Source: Oceanibacterium hippocampi (GTDB lineage: Bacteria > Pseudomonadota > Alphaproteobacteria > Sneathiellales > Sneathiellaceae). Taken from it: a DNA stretch of 64,000 nt. Location of the stretch: the NCBI RefSeq assembly GCF_900172325.1, contig NZ_FWFR01000003.1:62001-126000 (forward strand). Direction: 5' to 3'. The notes below the pieces were generated by a model. That model had not been told where the DNA came from. It ran no database searches and saw only the letters and a list, made by a program, of their open reading frames with translations. Of this stretch, positions 35,986-45,105 are shown piece after piece (the stretch's first letter is position 1; every line of letters starts with the position of its first letter). The position numbers were made by a program, and so were the translations under genes.

Positions 35986-37626
35986 ATGCTGTTTTCGTAC
36001 GTTGACGATCGTCGCGGCGCGTGGCGCCTAGACTGGACTGCGGGCGGCATATCGCCGCAGGTCGATCTGCCGGAGGAATGCCCAAGAACTGAAATCCCTT
36101 GGCGCGAGCATTTGATGACCGGTATCGACGCTGCCGATAGCCGGATCGCGGCCCTGCTCGCCGGTGAAGCGATCGAGGATATGTTGCGATTGCAGCTTCA
36201 CGATGGATCGATACGACAGGCGCGACTGCTGGCGAAGACCGAATACCATCCCGAAACCCGCGAGGTTTTCCGGATCGTCGGCTACTGCGACTGGGTCGAT
36301 AACGGCAGCAAAAGCAAATCGACCGGAACAGCCAGTCAGGACAAGCTTACCGGCCTCTACAATTCGGTCGGGTTCGAGGAACTTCTCGACAGCCTGCTCA
36401 ACCGGAGACTTGGGAACATCGACCCGTTCGTCGTCATGTCCATCAGCCTTGATTGCTACAGCGACATATCGCTCGCCTTCGGCAAGTCGCTCGCCGATCG
36501 CGTTCTGATCGACGCGGCGCGCAGGCTTGCCAACGCCGTCGGCCTGTCGGGCATTCTCGCCAGGCTGCATACCGACCAGTTCATTCTCCTGATGCAGGAT
36601 TGCGGCCCGGATGAATGTAGTCAGGTGGCACAGTCCTGCGTTGCCGCCCTGACTTCGCCATTCTCCGTCGGCGAGGCCCTGTTTCATGTCGAACCGGTTG
36701 TCGGGGCCTCCCGCTTCCCGCTTGACGGTGATTCTCCGCGCCTGCTGATCCGCCATGCCGGACTGGCGCAGGATCACGCCCGGCACATGTTTCAGCAGTT
36801 CGCGGTCTTCGAAAACGAGATGGAGCTGCGGGTCCAGCACAATCTCGCCCTGCTGGGCGATTTGCGCCGCGCGCTTGCGACGGAAGGCGAGCTGAAACTG
36901 GCCTACCAGCCGGTACGCAGTTTCGAGCAGCGGCGGGTCACCCATGTCGAGGCCCTGCTGCGCTGGGATCACCCGCAGCAGGGACGCATTCCGCCGGGCG
37001 ATTTCGTGCCAATCCTGGAACAGTCGAGCCTGATCCAGCCGATCACCGACTGGGTCCTGCAACGGGCGCTCGAGGAGATCGCACCGCTCTGGAAAAGTAG
37101 CGCCCGCGTTGGCGTCTGCATCAATGTCTCCCCGCAGAATCTGGTTGGACGGGATTTTGTCGGCGCCGTCAGGAAAGCCCTCGCCCGGCACGACCTGCCG
37201 CCCGAAGCCCTCGGCGTCGAACTGACCGAGACCCAGCTCATGGCGCAGGAATCGCTCGGCCCGATCACGGAGACGCTTCGCGCCCTGACGAATGCCGGAG
37301 TGAAGGTCTGGCTGGACGACTTCGGCACCGGTGCGTCGACCCTCATCCGGCTCCAGCAGTTGCCGGCAACCGGCCTCAAGATCGATCGCAGCTTCACGCA
37401 GGATCTGGCGGAGAACCGGCGCAATCGGGACCTCGTGCGGATATCCGTCGATATCGCGCGCCTGCTCGGCCTCGAGGTCATCGCCGAGGGCATCGAGGAA
37501 AAGTCCGACTACGACGCCGTCTCGGTGCTCGGCTGCGATGCCAGCCAGGGCTATTTCGTCGGACATCCGCTGCCGATCGACAAGCTCGCCGACTTTCTCA
37601 GGGCTGGAGAAACGCCCGGCTCCTGA
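35986..37626 (+). CDS. PAS-like - degenerate GGDEF (HTDQF) - EAL protein; probable c-di-GMP phosphodiesterase
   Basis: 546 residues from ATG 35986, the point from which it aligns with its paralogue (MLFSYVD...); a G-rich tract lies about 10 nt upstream. Residues about 1-110 look PAS-like (DGSIRQARLLAKTEYHPETREVFRIVGYCDW). About 120-275 is a GGDEF domain whose signature is replaced by HTDQF in RLHTDQFILLM, so it should not make c-di-GMP. About 295-540 is EAL: EALLRW, NVSPQNL, ELTETQLM, DDFGTG, LKIDRSF, EGIE and SQGYFVGHPLP, all catalytic positions kept. Predicted to hydrolyse c-di-GMP; the degenerate GGDEF may bind GTP as a regulatory module. It is followed by its paralogue and lies about 5 kb from flgL. 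Confidence 0.9.
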   Translation: MLFSYVDDRRGAWRLDWTAGGISPQVDLPEECPRTEIPWREHLMTGIDAADSRIAALLAGEAIEDMLRLQLHDGSIRQARLLAKTEYHPETREVFRIVGYCDWVDNGSKSKSTGTASQDKLTGLYNSVGFEELLDSLLNRRLGNIDPFVVMSISLDCYSDISLAFGKSLADRVLIDAARRLANAVGLSGILARLHTDQFILLMQDCGPDECSQVAQSCVAALTSPFSVGEALFHVEPVVGASRFPLDGDSPRLLIRHAGLAQDHARHMFQQFAVFENEMELRVQHNLALLGDLRRALATEGELKLAYQPVRSFEQRRVTHVEALLRWDHPQQGRIPPGDFVPILEQSSLIQPITDWVLQRALEEIAPLWKSSARVGVCINVSPQNLVGRDFVGAVRKALARHDLPPEALGVELTETQLMAQESLGPITETLRALTNAGVKVWLDDFGTGASTLIRLQQLPATGLKIDRSFTQDLAENRRNRDLVRISVDIARLLGLEVIAEGIEEKSDYDAVSVLGCDASQGYFVGHPLPIDKLADFLRAGETPGS

Positions 37627-37761
37627 ACCGGGCGCGTGCGGCGGCCAGGGATCTCGAAGTCGAGCGAACGGGACGATCAACCCGGGTGCCATTTTCACAG
37701 GACTGCATTGATACTGATCGCTCAATTCCAATTCCGAGAAGGAATACGCAAGAAATTGCCG

Positions 37762-37793
37762 GAGGCGACCGGAAATTCGAACAGAGTCGCCTC
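37762..37793. promoter_or_regulatory. Inverted repeat between the two EAL paralogues
   Basis: GAGGCGAC (37762-37769), 16 nt, GTCGCCTC (37786-37793): perfect 8-bp arms in the 237-bp gap, about 70 bp before the second gene. There is no T-tract, so an operator is as likely as a terminator. Confidence 0.35.
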
Positions 37794-37863
37794 ACGTCAA
37801 CAATAAATTAGCAGTGAAGCACTAAATTCCGGGGAAGTTCGCGTGCCGGGGGATTTTGTCGCA

Positions 37864-39585
37864 ATGCTGTTCTCATATGTCGATAGTACCCGGGGGTCGT
37901 GGCGCCTTGAGTGGACAGCGGGCGACCTTTCACCCCAGATCGACCTTCCGGAGGAATGCCCGAAGGCCGAGGGACCGTGGCGCCGTCTCGTCACGGCCGA
38001 CGGGGCCAGCCTTGTCGACGCCCGGCTCTGCCATCTGCTCGCCGGAAAGACGGTCGAGGATGTCCTGCGATTTCGCCTTGCCGACGGCGCCGTGCGTCTC
38101 GCGCGCCTGCAGGCCAAGCCCGAACTGAACCCGGAGTCACGAGAAGTCGTCCGCATCATCGGCTCATGCGACTGGATCGATGCGGGGCATAACGACATCG
38201 CCCTCGGCATCACCAACCAGGACCGGCTTAGCGGGCTTTACAATGCCGGGGGCTTCGAACAGATCCTGCGCACGATGCTGAATGAGCGCGCGAACGACGC
38301 GGTCCCGTTCACTGTCTTCTCGCTCAGCCTCGACTGCTACAGCGAAGTCTCCCTGAACTTCGGAAAATCGATCGCCGATCTGGTCCTGCTGGAGGCGGCG
38401 CGCCGCCTGCGCGAGGCGATCGGCCGCGATGCAACCGTCGCGCGGCTGCATACCGATCAGTTCGCGGTCATCCTGCCGGATCGTTGCCTGAACAAGGCGC
38501 GCGCGCTCGCGCATTCCTGCATCATGGCCCTCGCTCCGCCATTCTCCGTCGGCGAAGCTCTGCTTCACGTCGAGCCGGTCATGGGCGCCTCCCGGTTTCC
38601 GCAGCACGGCGATGCGCCGCGGATGCTGATCCGCCATGCCGGGCTGGCCCAGGATCATGCGCGGCAGAACCGCCAGCCGTTCGCCGTCTTCGAGCGCGAC
38701 ATGGAGCGCCGGGTGCAACACAATCTCGCCCTGCTGGGCGACCTGCGCCGTGCGCTCTCGGCCGAAGGCGAACTGAACCTTGTCTACCAGCCCGTGCTCG
38801 GTTGCGAGGATCGCCGGGTCACCCATGTCGAGGCCCTGCTGCGCTGGCAGCACCCGCACCTGGGGCCGATCCCGCCGGGCGATTTCGTGCCGATCCTGGA
38901 ACAGTCCAGCCTGATCCAGCCGCTCACCGACTGGGTACTGGACCGGGCCCTGGACGAGATCGGACCCCTATGGAGAAGCGAACGTATCGGCGTGTGCATC
39001 AATGTGTCGCCGCAGAATCTCGTGGGCCGGGATTTCGTCGGTACCGTCAGGGAAGCGCTCGCCCGTCACAACCTGCCGACCGACGCCCTCGGCGTGGAAC
39101 TGACCGAGACCCAGCTCATGGCGCAGGACTCGCTCGGGCCGATCACCGAAACACTCCGCGAGCTCACGAATGCCGGCATCAAGGTCTGGCTGGACGATTT
39201 CGGAACCGGCTCGTCGACCCTCGTCCGGTTGCAGCAACTGCCCGCGACCGGTCTCAAGATCGACCGCGGCTTCACGCAGAACCTGGCCGAGAACAGGCGC
39301 AATCGCGATCTCGTCCGGATCTCCGTCGATATCGCCCGCCTGCTCGGCCTCGAAATCATCGCCGAAGGGGTCGAAACCAAGTCGGACTATGACGCGGTTT
39401 CCGTGCTCGGTTGCGATGCCGGGCAGGGCTATTTCATTGCCCGCCCGATGCCGGTCGACAAGTTGGTGGACTTCGTTCGGGAAAGTGCGCCTGAGGCGCG
39501 CGGTTCCGACACGCGCGCACCAGCGCTCGCGCCCGCCGCAACAGGTCGGGCCCCGCTCCGGTCACCCCAGCCGCGCCTGAACTGA
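37864..39585 (+). CDS. PAS-like - degenerate GGDEF (HTDQF) - EAL protein, tandem paralogue
   Basis: 573 residues from ATG 37864 (upstream GTG at 37843 is an alternative). It aligns end to end with the preceding gene: the same MLFSYVD start, the same RLHTDQF replacement of the GGDEF motif, and the same EAL residues (EALLRW, NVSPQNL, ELTETQLM, DDFGTG, LKIDRGF, EGVE, GQGYFIARPMP). A 35-residue Ala/Pro/Arg-rich tail is unique to this copy. The pair arose by tandem duplication and has diverged clearly at DNA level, so it is not recent. Predicted phosphodiesterase. It converges on mnmA with 23 bp between stops. Confidence 0.9.
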   Translation: MLFSYVDSTRGSWRLEWTAGDLSPQIDLPEECPKAEGPWRRLVTADGASLVDARLCHLLAGKTVEDVLRFRLADGAVRLARLQAKPELNPESREVVRIIGSCDWIDAGHNDIALGITNQDRLSGLYNAGGFEQILRTMLNERANDAVPFTVFSLSLDCYSEVSLNFGKSIADLVLLEAARRLREAIGRDATVARLHTDQFAVILPDRCLNKARALAHSCIMALAPPFSVGEALLHVEPVMGASRFPQHGDAPRMLIRHAGLAQDHARQNRQPFAVFERDMERRVQHNLALLGDLRRALSAEGELNLVYQPVLGCEDRRVTHVEALLRWQHPHLGPIPPGDFVPILEQSSLIQPLTDWVLDRALDEIGPLWRSERIGVCINVSPQNLVGRDFVGTVREALARHNLPTDALGVELTETQLMAQDSLGPITETLRELTNAGIKVWLDDFGTGSSTLVRLQQLPATGLKIDRGFTQNLAENRRNRDLVRISVDIARLLGLEIIAEGVETKSDYDAVSVLGCDAGQGYFIARPMPVDKLVDFVRESAPEARGSDTRAPALAPAATGRAPLRSPQPRLN

Positions 39586-39608
39586 CCCGGCCTTCGCACC
39601 CGGCGCGC

Positions 39609-40736
39609 TCAGGCTGCCCTGGCCGCGCTTTCCGTCGCGACGATCCAGCCGCCGCCGAGCAGCCGGTCGCCATCGTAGAAGACACAGGCCTGTCCGGGCG
39701 AAACGCCCCCCTCCGGCCGGGCCAGCTCGATTTCCGCCCAGCCGTCGGCGGCGCCAAAAACGCGCGCCGGCAGCGGTCCCTGGGTCGAGCGGAGCTTGAC
39801 CGAGATCTCGGCCCCGGCCTCACCGAGCGGCCCATCGCCGAGCCAGTTGACCTCCTTCAGGGTGACCCGCGCGACCAGCAACGCCTCGCGCGGGCCAACG
39901 ACGACGCGGTTCCGCTCCGGATCCAGCCGGACGACGTAGAGCGGCTCGCCGGTGCCGATCCCGATGCCGCGCCGCTGGCCGATCGTGTAGCGCAGGATGC
40001 CCTCGTGACGGCCGAGCACGGCGCCGGACAGATCGACGATATCACCCGCGGCCGCGGCGCCGGGCCGCAGCTTCGCCACCAGTTCGTGATACTTGCCCTG
40101 GGGCACGAAGCAGATGTCCTGGCTGTCCGGCTTCGTCGCGACCGGCAGCGCCAGCCGCTCGGCATGGGCCCGGACCGTATCCTTGTTCATGTCGCCAAGG
40201 GGAAAGCGCAGATAATCGGCCTGTTCGGCGGTGGTCGCGAACAGGAAATAGCTCTGGTCGCGGCTTTCGTCCCGGGCCCGGTGCAGTGTCGCCCGGCCGC
40301 CCGCGGCTTCGGCGCGCCGCAGGTAATGGCCGGTCGCCAGGGCTTCCGCCCCGAGGCTTCGCGCCGTGTCCAGGAGATCGCGGAACTTGACCGTCTGGTT
40401 GCAGCGGATGCAGGGCACCGGCGTCTCGCCGCGCAGGTAGGAATCGGCGAAATCGTCGATCACCGCATCGCGGAACCGGCTTTCGTAGTCGAGCACGTAA
40501 TGAGGAAAGCCGAGGCTCTCGGCGACCCGCCGGGCGTCGCGGATATCCTGCCCGGCGCAGCAGGCGCCCTTCCGCCCGACCGCCTCGCCGTGATCGTAGA
40601 GTTGAAGCGTGATGCCAACGACATCGTACCCCGCCTCCTTCAGCAGGGCCGCCGTGACTGATGAATCCACGCCACCCGACATCGCGACAACGATGCGGGT
40701 CTCCGACGGCGGCTTTCCGGGTACGAGCGGCTGCAT
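39609..40736 (-). CDS. mnmA: tRNA-specific 2-thiouridylase MnmA
   Basis: 375 residues from ATG 40736. It forms the s2U34 of tRNA-Lys, -Glu and -Gln using ATP and sulfur relayed from IscS via Tus proteins. PP-loop [17 protein letters not shown] near the N-terminus, the catalytic Cys in [10 protein letters not shown], the second Cys in [22 protein letters not shown], and [11 protein letters not shown]; length is normal. No Shine-Dalgarno precedes the ATG and a TATATT-like box lies about 10 nt upstream, so a very short or leaderless mRNA is possible. Confidence 0.95.
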   Translation of the reverse strand: MQPLVPGKPPSETRIVVAMSGGVDSSVTAALLKEAGYDVVGITLQLYDHGEAVGRKGACCAGQDIRDARRVAESLGFPHYVLDYESRFRDAVIDDFADSYLRGETPVPCIRCNQTVKFRDLLDTARSLGAEALATGHYLRRAEAAGGRATLHRARDESRDQSYFLFATTAEQADYLRFPLGDMNKDTVRAHAERLALPVATKPDSQDICFVPQGKYHELVAKLRPGAAAAGDIVDLSGAVLGRHEGILRYTIGQRRGIGIGTGEPLYVVRLDPERNRVVVGPREALLVARVTLKEVNWLGDGPLGEAGAEISVKLRSTQGPLPARVFGAADGWAEIELARPEGGVSPGQACVFYDGDRLLGGGWIVATESAARAA

Positions 40737-40848
40737 GGCGGCGAATATAGGAGACCCGGCGGGCAAGGCAAGCCGGGTGCAAGAACCGCTGTTGCACGGC
40801 GCCGGCTCGCAGTGCTAACTAGGACGGCAACCCCAAGTTTATTTAAGT

Positions 40849-40871
40849 CATTCAAATTATACCGTTGAATG
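40849..40871. promoter_or_regulatory. Inverted repeat in the mnmA / lipoprotein divergent region
   Basis: CATTCAA (40849-40855), 9 nt, TTGAATG (40865-40871), perfect arms in the AT-rich centre of the 196-bp gap between the divergent genes. Candidate operator or small hairpin; no partner can be named. Confidence 0.35.
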
Positions 40872-40932
40872 ATGTTCGCGAAATAGAACAAGAGCCGGCA
40901 TTGGCCCGCGGGACCCGGAGGCCCGAAACGAC

Positions 40933-41595
40933 ATGACGACAAACCCCTTTCCGACGCTCGCTCGCGGGACAATTCTGGCCATTGCATCTGTCGGCCTATC
41001 GGCCTGTGCCACGCTGGTCGAAGGCACCGATCAGACCCTGACGGTCATCACCGATCCGTCCGGCGCCACCTGTCGCCTGGAGCGGGACGGCACGGCCATC
41101 GCGGTGGTCAATCCGACACCGGGCAGCGTCAAGGTCGACAAGGACAAGGATCAGATCACCATTCTCTGCCAGAAGGACGGATTCCAGGAAAGCGGCGGGG
41201 TGCTCTCGTCGAAGTTCCAGGGCATGACGTTCGGCAACATCCTGTTCGGCGGCCTGATCGGTGTCGCCATCGACGCCGGCTCGGGTGCCATGCACGAATA
41301 TCCCGACTCCCTGACCATCCGGCTGATTCCCGCAAGCTTCGTGTCGATCGAGGAACGCGATGCATTCTTCGATACCGCGCGCGCCGACATCGTCTCGGCG
41401 AGCGACACGCGGGCCACGGCAATCAGGGATACCTGCGATCCGAACAATCCGGCGGTATGCGAAGACGAATTGAAGGAAGCGGAAGAGAGCCGCGAAAGCG
41501 CACTTCGCGATATCGAGGCGAAGCGCACCGCGGCGCTGATCGTCCCGGCGATACCGGCCGCTAGCGCAGGAAGTTCAGCAGCGACATCTGATTGA
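40933..41595 (+). CDS. Putative lipoprotein
   Basis: 220 residues. Signal peptide with lipobox VGLSAC (Cys about residue 25), then a beta-rich region VEGTDQTLTVITDPSGATCRLERDGTAIAVVNPTPGSVKVDKDKDQITILCQKDGFQ reminiscent of PEGA-type surface domains. A glycine-rich hydrophobic stretch (FGNILFGGLIGVAIDAGSGAM) follows, then an acidic helical C-terminus. Function unknown. Its 3' end overlaps the convergent flgL gene by 35 bp. It may be unrelated to the flagellum despite its position. Confidence 0.8.
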   Translation: MTTNPFPTLARGTILAIASVGLSACATLVEGTDQTLTVITDPSGATCRLERDGTAIAVVNPTPGSVKVDKDKDQITILCQKDGFQESGGVLSSKFQGMTFGNILFGGLIGVAIDAGSGAMHEYPDSLTIRLIPASFVSIEERDAFFDTARADIVSASDTRATAIRDTCDPNNPAVCEDELKEAEESRESALRDIEAKRTAALIVPAIPAASAGSSAATSD

Positions 41596-42520
41596 GGCTG
41601 CCGAGCACCTGGTAGGAGGCCTCGAGCGCGAACTGGTCCTGGTTGAGCCGGTTGATCGCCTCGGTGATATCGACGTCCTCGATGTTGGAGACGAACTCGG
41701 TAAGGAAGATCTTCTCCGAGCCGAGCCGCTGCTGGGTTGCCTCGAGATCGGCAGCGCGGAAGCCGTTCTCGGAGCGGATCTGGGTGACGTCGCGCTGATA
41801 CTGCTCGAGCTTCGGCAGTTCGCCGGTCAGGAAGGTGATCTGCGCATCGCTGAGATTGGTTCCGAACGGGCTCGCCGGCCCGCCGGCGACCGGCGCGGCC
41901 GGCAGTGTTCCGGCATTGTACATGGCAATCCGCTGGATCGCGCCCATCAGGTCGCCGCCGACCTCGTTGGCCAGCAGGCCGTAGACCATCTCGCGGGCAT
42001 CGTCGACCTTGACGCTTGCGGCGATATTGTTGTTGGAGAACAGCGTCGTCGGCGGTTCGGGCGCGGCCAGAAGATCGGCAATATCCTGGCCGGTGAATGG
42101 CGCCGTATCGATCTTCGATCCGGCGAATATCTGCCGCCCCGCGACCTGCTGGTTCAGCAGATTGGCGACCCGGTCGAAAACCGCCTCGACCCCGTCCATC
42201 AGGCCGACGCCGGAGCGGACGGCAACGGCGTCGAGCACCGTCTGGCGAAGATCGCCGGCCAGCCCCTCGAGACCTTCGAGGGTGACGTCGTAGCTATCGA
42301 GCTGCAACTTCAGGCGGTCGTTGTTCTGAATATGCTGTTCGGTCCGGGCAAGCACCGACTTGGCGCCGGCGAGCGTCGTTACGTCGCGCGGCATATCCTT
42401 GTAGTACTCGGCCTTGTAGCCGGTGGAGATCTGGCGCTCGGCGATCTGCGACCGTTCCTGGTTCTGCACGAGATTGCGCAACAGAAGCTGGGTATGGGCG
42501 AACGAGCCTATTCGTGTCAT
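41561..42520 (-). CDS. flgL: Flagellar hook-filament junction protein FlgL (HAP3)
   Basis: 319 residues. Flagellin-like N-terminus (ISTGYKAEYYKDMPRDVTTLAGAKSVLARTEQHIQNNDRLK) and C-terminus ending EDVDITEAINRLNQDQFALEASYQVLGSLNQMSLLNFLR, the paired helices that build the axial D0/D1 core. FlgL joins FlgK to the filament. Its ATG is 23 bp after the flgK stop, with AAGGGA ahead, so flgK-flgL is an operon, read from the sigma-54 promoter near 44.83 kb. The last 35 bp overlap the convergent lipoprotein gene. Confidence 0.93.
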   Translation of the reverse strand: MTRIGSFAHTQLLLRNLVQNQERSQIAERQISTGYKAEYYKDMPRDVTTLAGAKSVLARTEQHIQNNDRLKLQLDSYDVTLEGLEGLAGDLRQTVLDAVAVRSGVGLMDGVEAVFDRVANLLNQQVAGRQIFAGSKIDTAPFTGQDIADLLAAPEPPTTLFSNNNIAASVKVDDAREMVYGLLANEVGGDLMGAIQRIAMYNAGTLPAAPVAGGPASPFGTNLSDAQITFLTGELPKLEQYQRDVTQIRSENGFRAADLEATQQRLGSEKIFLTEFVSNIEDVDITEAINRLNQDQFALEASYQVLGSLNQMSLLNFLR

Positions 42521-42543
42521 GGCGCTATTCCCTTACTCGCAGG

Positions 42544-44640
42544 TCACAGATTGAGCAGCGTGTCGTACATCTCGCTGGCGGTGGTGATGAGCCGCGCCGC
42601 CGCGTTGTACGCGTTCTGGTAGATGATGAGATCGGACAGTTCCTCGTCCATGTTGACCGACGCGATCGCCTGATACCGGAAGTCGATCTCGTCGCGCAGC
42701 GCGGTCCGGTCGCTGCGCAGACTGTCGGCGCGGGCCGCATCGGTACCGGCTTCGGCGAGAATGGCGCCGGCAAAATCCTGCAGGGTGCCGGTCGCGGCGT
42801 TGAGGCCGCCGACGGCAGGCAGGTCGAGTTTCGTCAGGGCGAGATTCTGGAAGGCCACGGCGCCGCGGGAATCGGCCAGGGTCAGGGCCGGCGAGCCGGT
42901 CGGGTCGACCTTGCCGAGCGCGAGCCTGCTTTGCGGGTTGGCGGCGACATAGTCCCGCACCGCAAAACTGAGGGCCGCGTCGGCCGGATAGGGCTGCCCG
43001 ACACCGAACAGCGCGGAAAAGCCGATCGAGGTGCCGTTCCGGTCCGAGGTGTCGGTATCGGTAATGAGGGAATACCCCTCGTAGCCGACCGCCGGGGTCA
43101 CGACAAGCGCGCCGCTCGCGTCGAGTGAAACCGAGCCATATGGCGAGAGACCGGTGTTGATCGCCGTGACCGCATCCCCGAACGTCCCCCCGATCGCGCC
43201 GAAATCGACGCTGACCGTCCGCAGGCTGTTGCCGTTCGGGCCGACAAGATCGAGGTTCACGACGCCCGTCATGTTGTGGCTGTCGGTGGCGGCGAAGCCG
43301 GTCGCGAAGCTCGACGGAATGCCGGTCTCGACAAGGTCGTTGAGACCGAAGAAATGGGAGAAACCCTTGCCTGCGCGCAGCGCCGGATCGGCAGCGTCCT
43401 GCTGGATCCCGATGCCGGCGGCGCCTCCGGTCGCGGTCATCGTCAGCACGCCGCCGGAAAGCGCGAGCGTCCCGGCACCGAGCGCCCCGTCGACCGCCGC
43501 GATCACGTCAGCCATCGTGCTGATGGCGCCGCTGTCGAAGTCGACGGTGACCGAGGCGACGATCTCGTTGTCGGCGTCGAAGCTGTAGAAGGTCGCCTCG
43601 CCGGTGAAGCCGTGCGGCTCGGTCGTGGTCAGGGTCGTGTTGCGGCCGCTCATCACCGACGGCGGCGGGACCGCCATGTTGGCATTGTGAACCGCATTGA
43701 GCGCCTCCGCGGTCGAGGAGGCGAAGGCCCCGATCTGCGCGGCGAAGGCCGGCAGTTCGACATTCCGCATGTCGAGAAGACCGCGGAGCGATCCGGACTG
43801 CAGCTTGGTGTCGAGAACCCGGCCGTTGGCATCGGCGACGCCGGAGACCGGATCCAGCCTGTGAACGGTGATCTGCGAGAAATCCGTGGTCGACGAAACG
43901 CCGTTGGCCGGATCGTACTGCAGCTCGTACTGGAAATCGTCGAGCAGCGCGAGCCCGTTCCCGGTGGTTATCGAGACACCGCCGTTGCTGCGCGGGATGA
44001 CGCGGATATCGACCACCTCGGACAACCTGTTCAGGGCCGCGTCGCGCTGGTCCTCGAGCGCGTAGGTCTCCTGGCCATTGTTGCGGAAGTCGATGATCTG
44101 GGCGTTGATGTCGAAGATCTGGCGAAGCGCCTCGTTGAGACTGGTGACGTCGGCGGAGATCTCCGAATCCAGTTCCGACCGATAGGTCTGCGTCTGGGCC
44201 GCCAGCCGACGCAGGTCGGAACCGAGATTCTCGATCTGGGTCAGCACCTCGCGGCGCAGCACGCTGGACGACGAGTCGGCCGTGAGCGCGGCAAACGCGT
44301 TGAAGACATTGTCGATCTTGCCGCTGAGCGTGGAATTAGACGCTGGATCGCCGAGCTGGCTCTGGATCCGGTCGTAAATGCTGGCCATCGCCCCGAAACG
44401 GTTCGCTTCGGCGGTCATGTTGCGCAGTTCGCGCAGCAGGAATTCGTCCGTCACCCGTTCGATGCTGCCGACCTTGACGCCGGCGCCCTCGCCGCCCAGC
44501 ACGACGGACTCGAGGTTGGTCACCTTCCGGACATAACCCGGTGTGTTGACGTTGGAGATGTTGTTCGAGGTGATCCGGAGCGCTTCCTGCGACGTCGAAA
44601 GCCCGCTCACGCCGGAAGCGATGATCGAATTGAGGCTCAT
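42544..44640 (-). CDS. flgK: Flagellar hook-associated protein FlgK (HAP1)
   Basis: 698 residues. The N-terminus LNSIIASGVSGLSTSQEALRITSNNISNVNTPGYVRKV is the FlgK D0 helix with its ANN.aNVNTPGY motif. Next is a coiled D1 region (DRIQSQLGDPASNSTLSGKIDNVFNAFAALTADSSS), a long variable beta-rich middle, and a C-terminal D0 helix (EELSDLIIYQNAYNAAARLITTASEMYDTLLNL). First of the two genes flgK-flgL. AAGGA about 9 nt before ATG. The 174-nt leader starts at a sigma-54 promoter that I identify upstream. Confidence 0.94.
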   Translation of the reverse strand: MSLNSIIASGVSGLSTSQEALRITSNNISNVNTPGYVRKVTNLESVVLGGEGAGVKVGSIERVTDEFLLRELRNMTAEANRFGAMASIYDRIQSQLGDPASNSTLSGKIDNVFNAFAALTADSSSSVLRREVLTQIENLGSDLRRLAAQTQTYRSELDSEISADVTSLNEALRQIFDINAQIIDFRNNGQETYALEDQRDAALNRLSEVVDIRVIPRSNGGVSITTGNGLALLDDFQYELQYDPANGVSSTTDFSQITVHRLDPVSGVADANGRVLDTKLQSGSLRGLLDMRNVELPAFAAQIGAFASSTAEALNAVHNANMAVPPPSVMSGRNTTLTTTEPHGFTGEATFYSFDADNEIVASVTVDFDSGAISTMADVIAAVDGALGAGTLALSGGVLTMTATGGAAGIGIQQDAADPALRAGKGFSHFFGLNDLVETGIPSSFATGFAATDSHNMTGVVNLDLVGPNGNSLRTVSVDFGAIGGTFGDAVTAINTGLSPYGSVSLDASGALVVTPAVGYEGYSLITDTDTSDRNGTSIGFSALFGVGQPYPADAALSFAVRDYVAANPQSRLALGKVDPTGSPALTLADSRGAVAFQNLALTKLDLPAVGGLNAATGTLQDFAGAILAEAGTDAARADSLRSDRTALRDEIDFRYQAIASVNMDEELSDLIIYQNAYNAAARLITTASEMYDTLLNL

Positions 44641-44825
44641 CTCCGAAATTCCTTCACACTCGGCACGAATTGCCAGCCCAGGGCGCGCAACACGAACAGA
44701 CCGGCAGGAGCTGCCGGCTTGTTCGGATCCTGTTCATCACGCCTAACCATCTGATTTTTCGATGCTCTTTCTGTTGTCGGCACGGCCGGATCGAATTTCG
44801 ACCGGAATCGCTCGCCCTCTACCAA

Positions 44826-44840
44826 GCAAGTCGGATGCCA
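44826..44840 (-). promoter_or_regulatory. Sigma-54 promoter of flgK-flgL
   Basis: On the minus strand TGGCATCCGACTTGC: -24 TGGCA and -12 TTGC with exactly 10 nt between GG and GC, followed by T, matching the RpoN consensus TGGCAC-N5-TTGCW closely. Predicted start about 44814, giving a 174-nt leader. FlbD, encoded at 54241, is the expected activator. Confidence 0.8.
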
Positions 44841-44952
44841 AGTCGACCGCCCCCCACTCGAGCGCCCTCCCCGTCCCGGGCCGTGGCGCAGGCGTTCTCG
44901 CGCGCGAAGCTTTTGTTGAAACCGGATCAAGGGCGGCGAGCCGGCCGGGCGG

Positions 44953-45032
44953 CGGCACCCGGTCGACCCGGCAGAATGAGCCCCGGCACCGGGCCAAAGT
45001 TGCCGGACCGGACAAACCGTGCCGAGCACCGG
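44953..45032. promoter_or_regulatory. Candidate FlbD enhancer repeats between the divergent sigma-54 promoters
   Basis: Three near-repeats: CGGCACCCGG (44953-44962), CGGCACCGGG (44984-44993), CGAGCACCGG (45023-45032), spaced 31 and 39 bp. They lie between the flgK and fliK promoters, where enhancer sites for a sigma-54 activator would be expected. Assignment to FlbD is inference; in this GC-rich region chance similarity is possible. Confidence 0.35.
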
Positions 45033-45090
45033 CCCAGGTTCGGAACGCACAAATGACTGTTTTCATTGAAACTTTCGGAGGGAATGCGGA

Positions 45091-45105
45091 TGGCACGCAA
45101 CTTGC
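45091..45105 (+). promoter_or_regulatory. Sigma-54 promoter of fliK-flgD-flgE
   Basis: TGGCACGCAACTTGC: perfect TGGCACG at -24 and TTGC at -12, 10 nt between GG and GC. Predicted transcription start about 45117. This excludes the in-frame ATGs at 45084 and 45090 and fixes translation at ATG 45141. Confidence 0.88.

Noticed and set aside
36346-36620. Active diguanylate cyclase function of the GGDEF domains
   Set aside because: Both paralogues have HTDQF in place of GGDEF, which removes the catalytic Glu and the glycines that bind GTP.
44661-44674. CGGCACGAATTGCC considered as another sigma-54 element just upstream of flgK
   Set aside because: The GG to GC spacing is 8 nt on either strand instead of the required 10.
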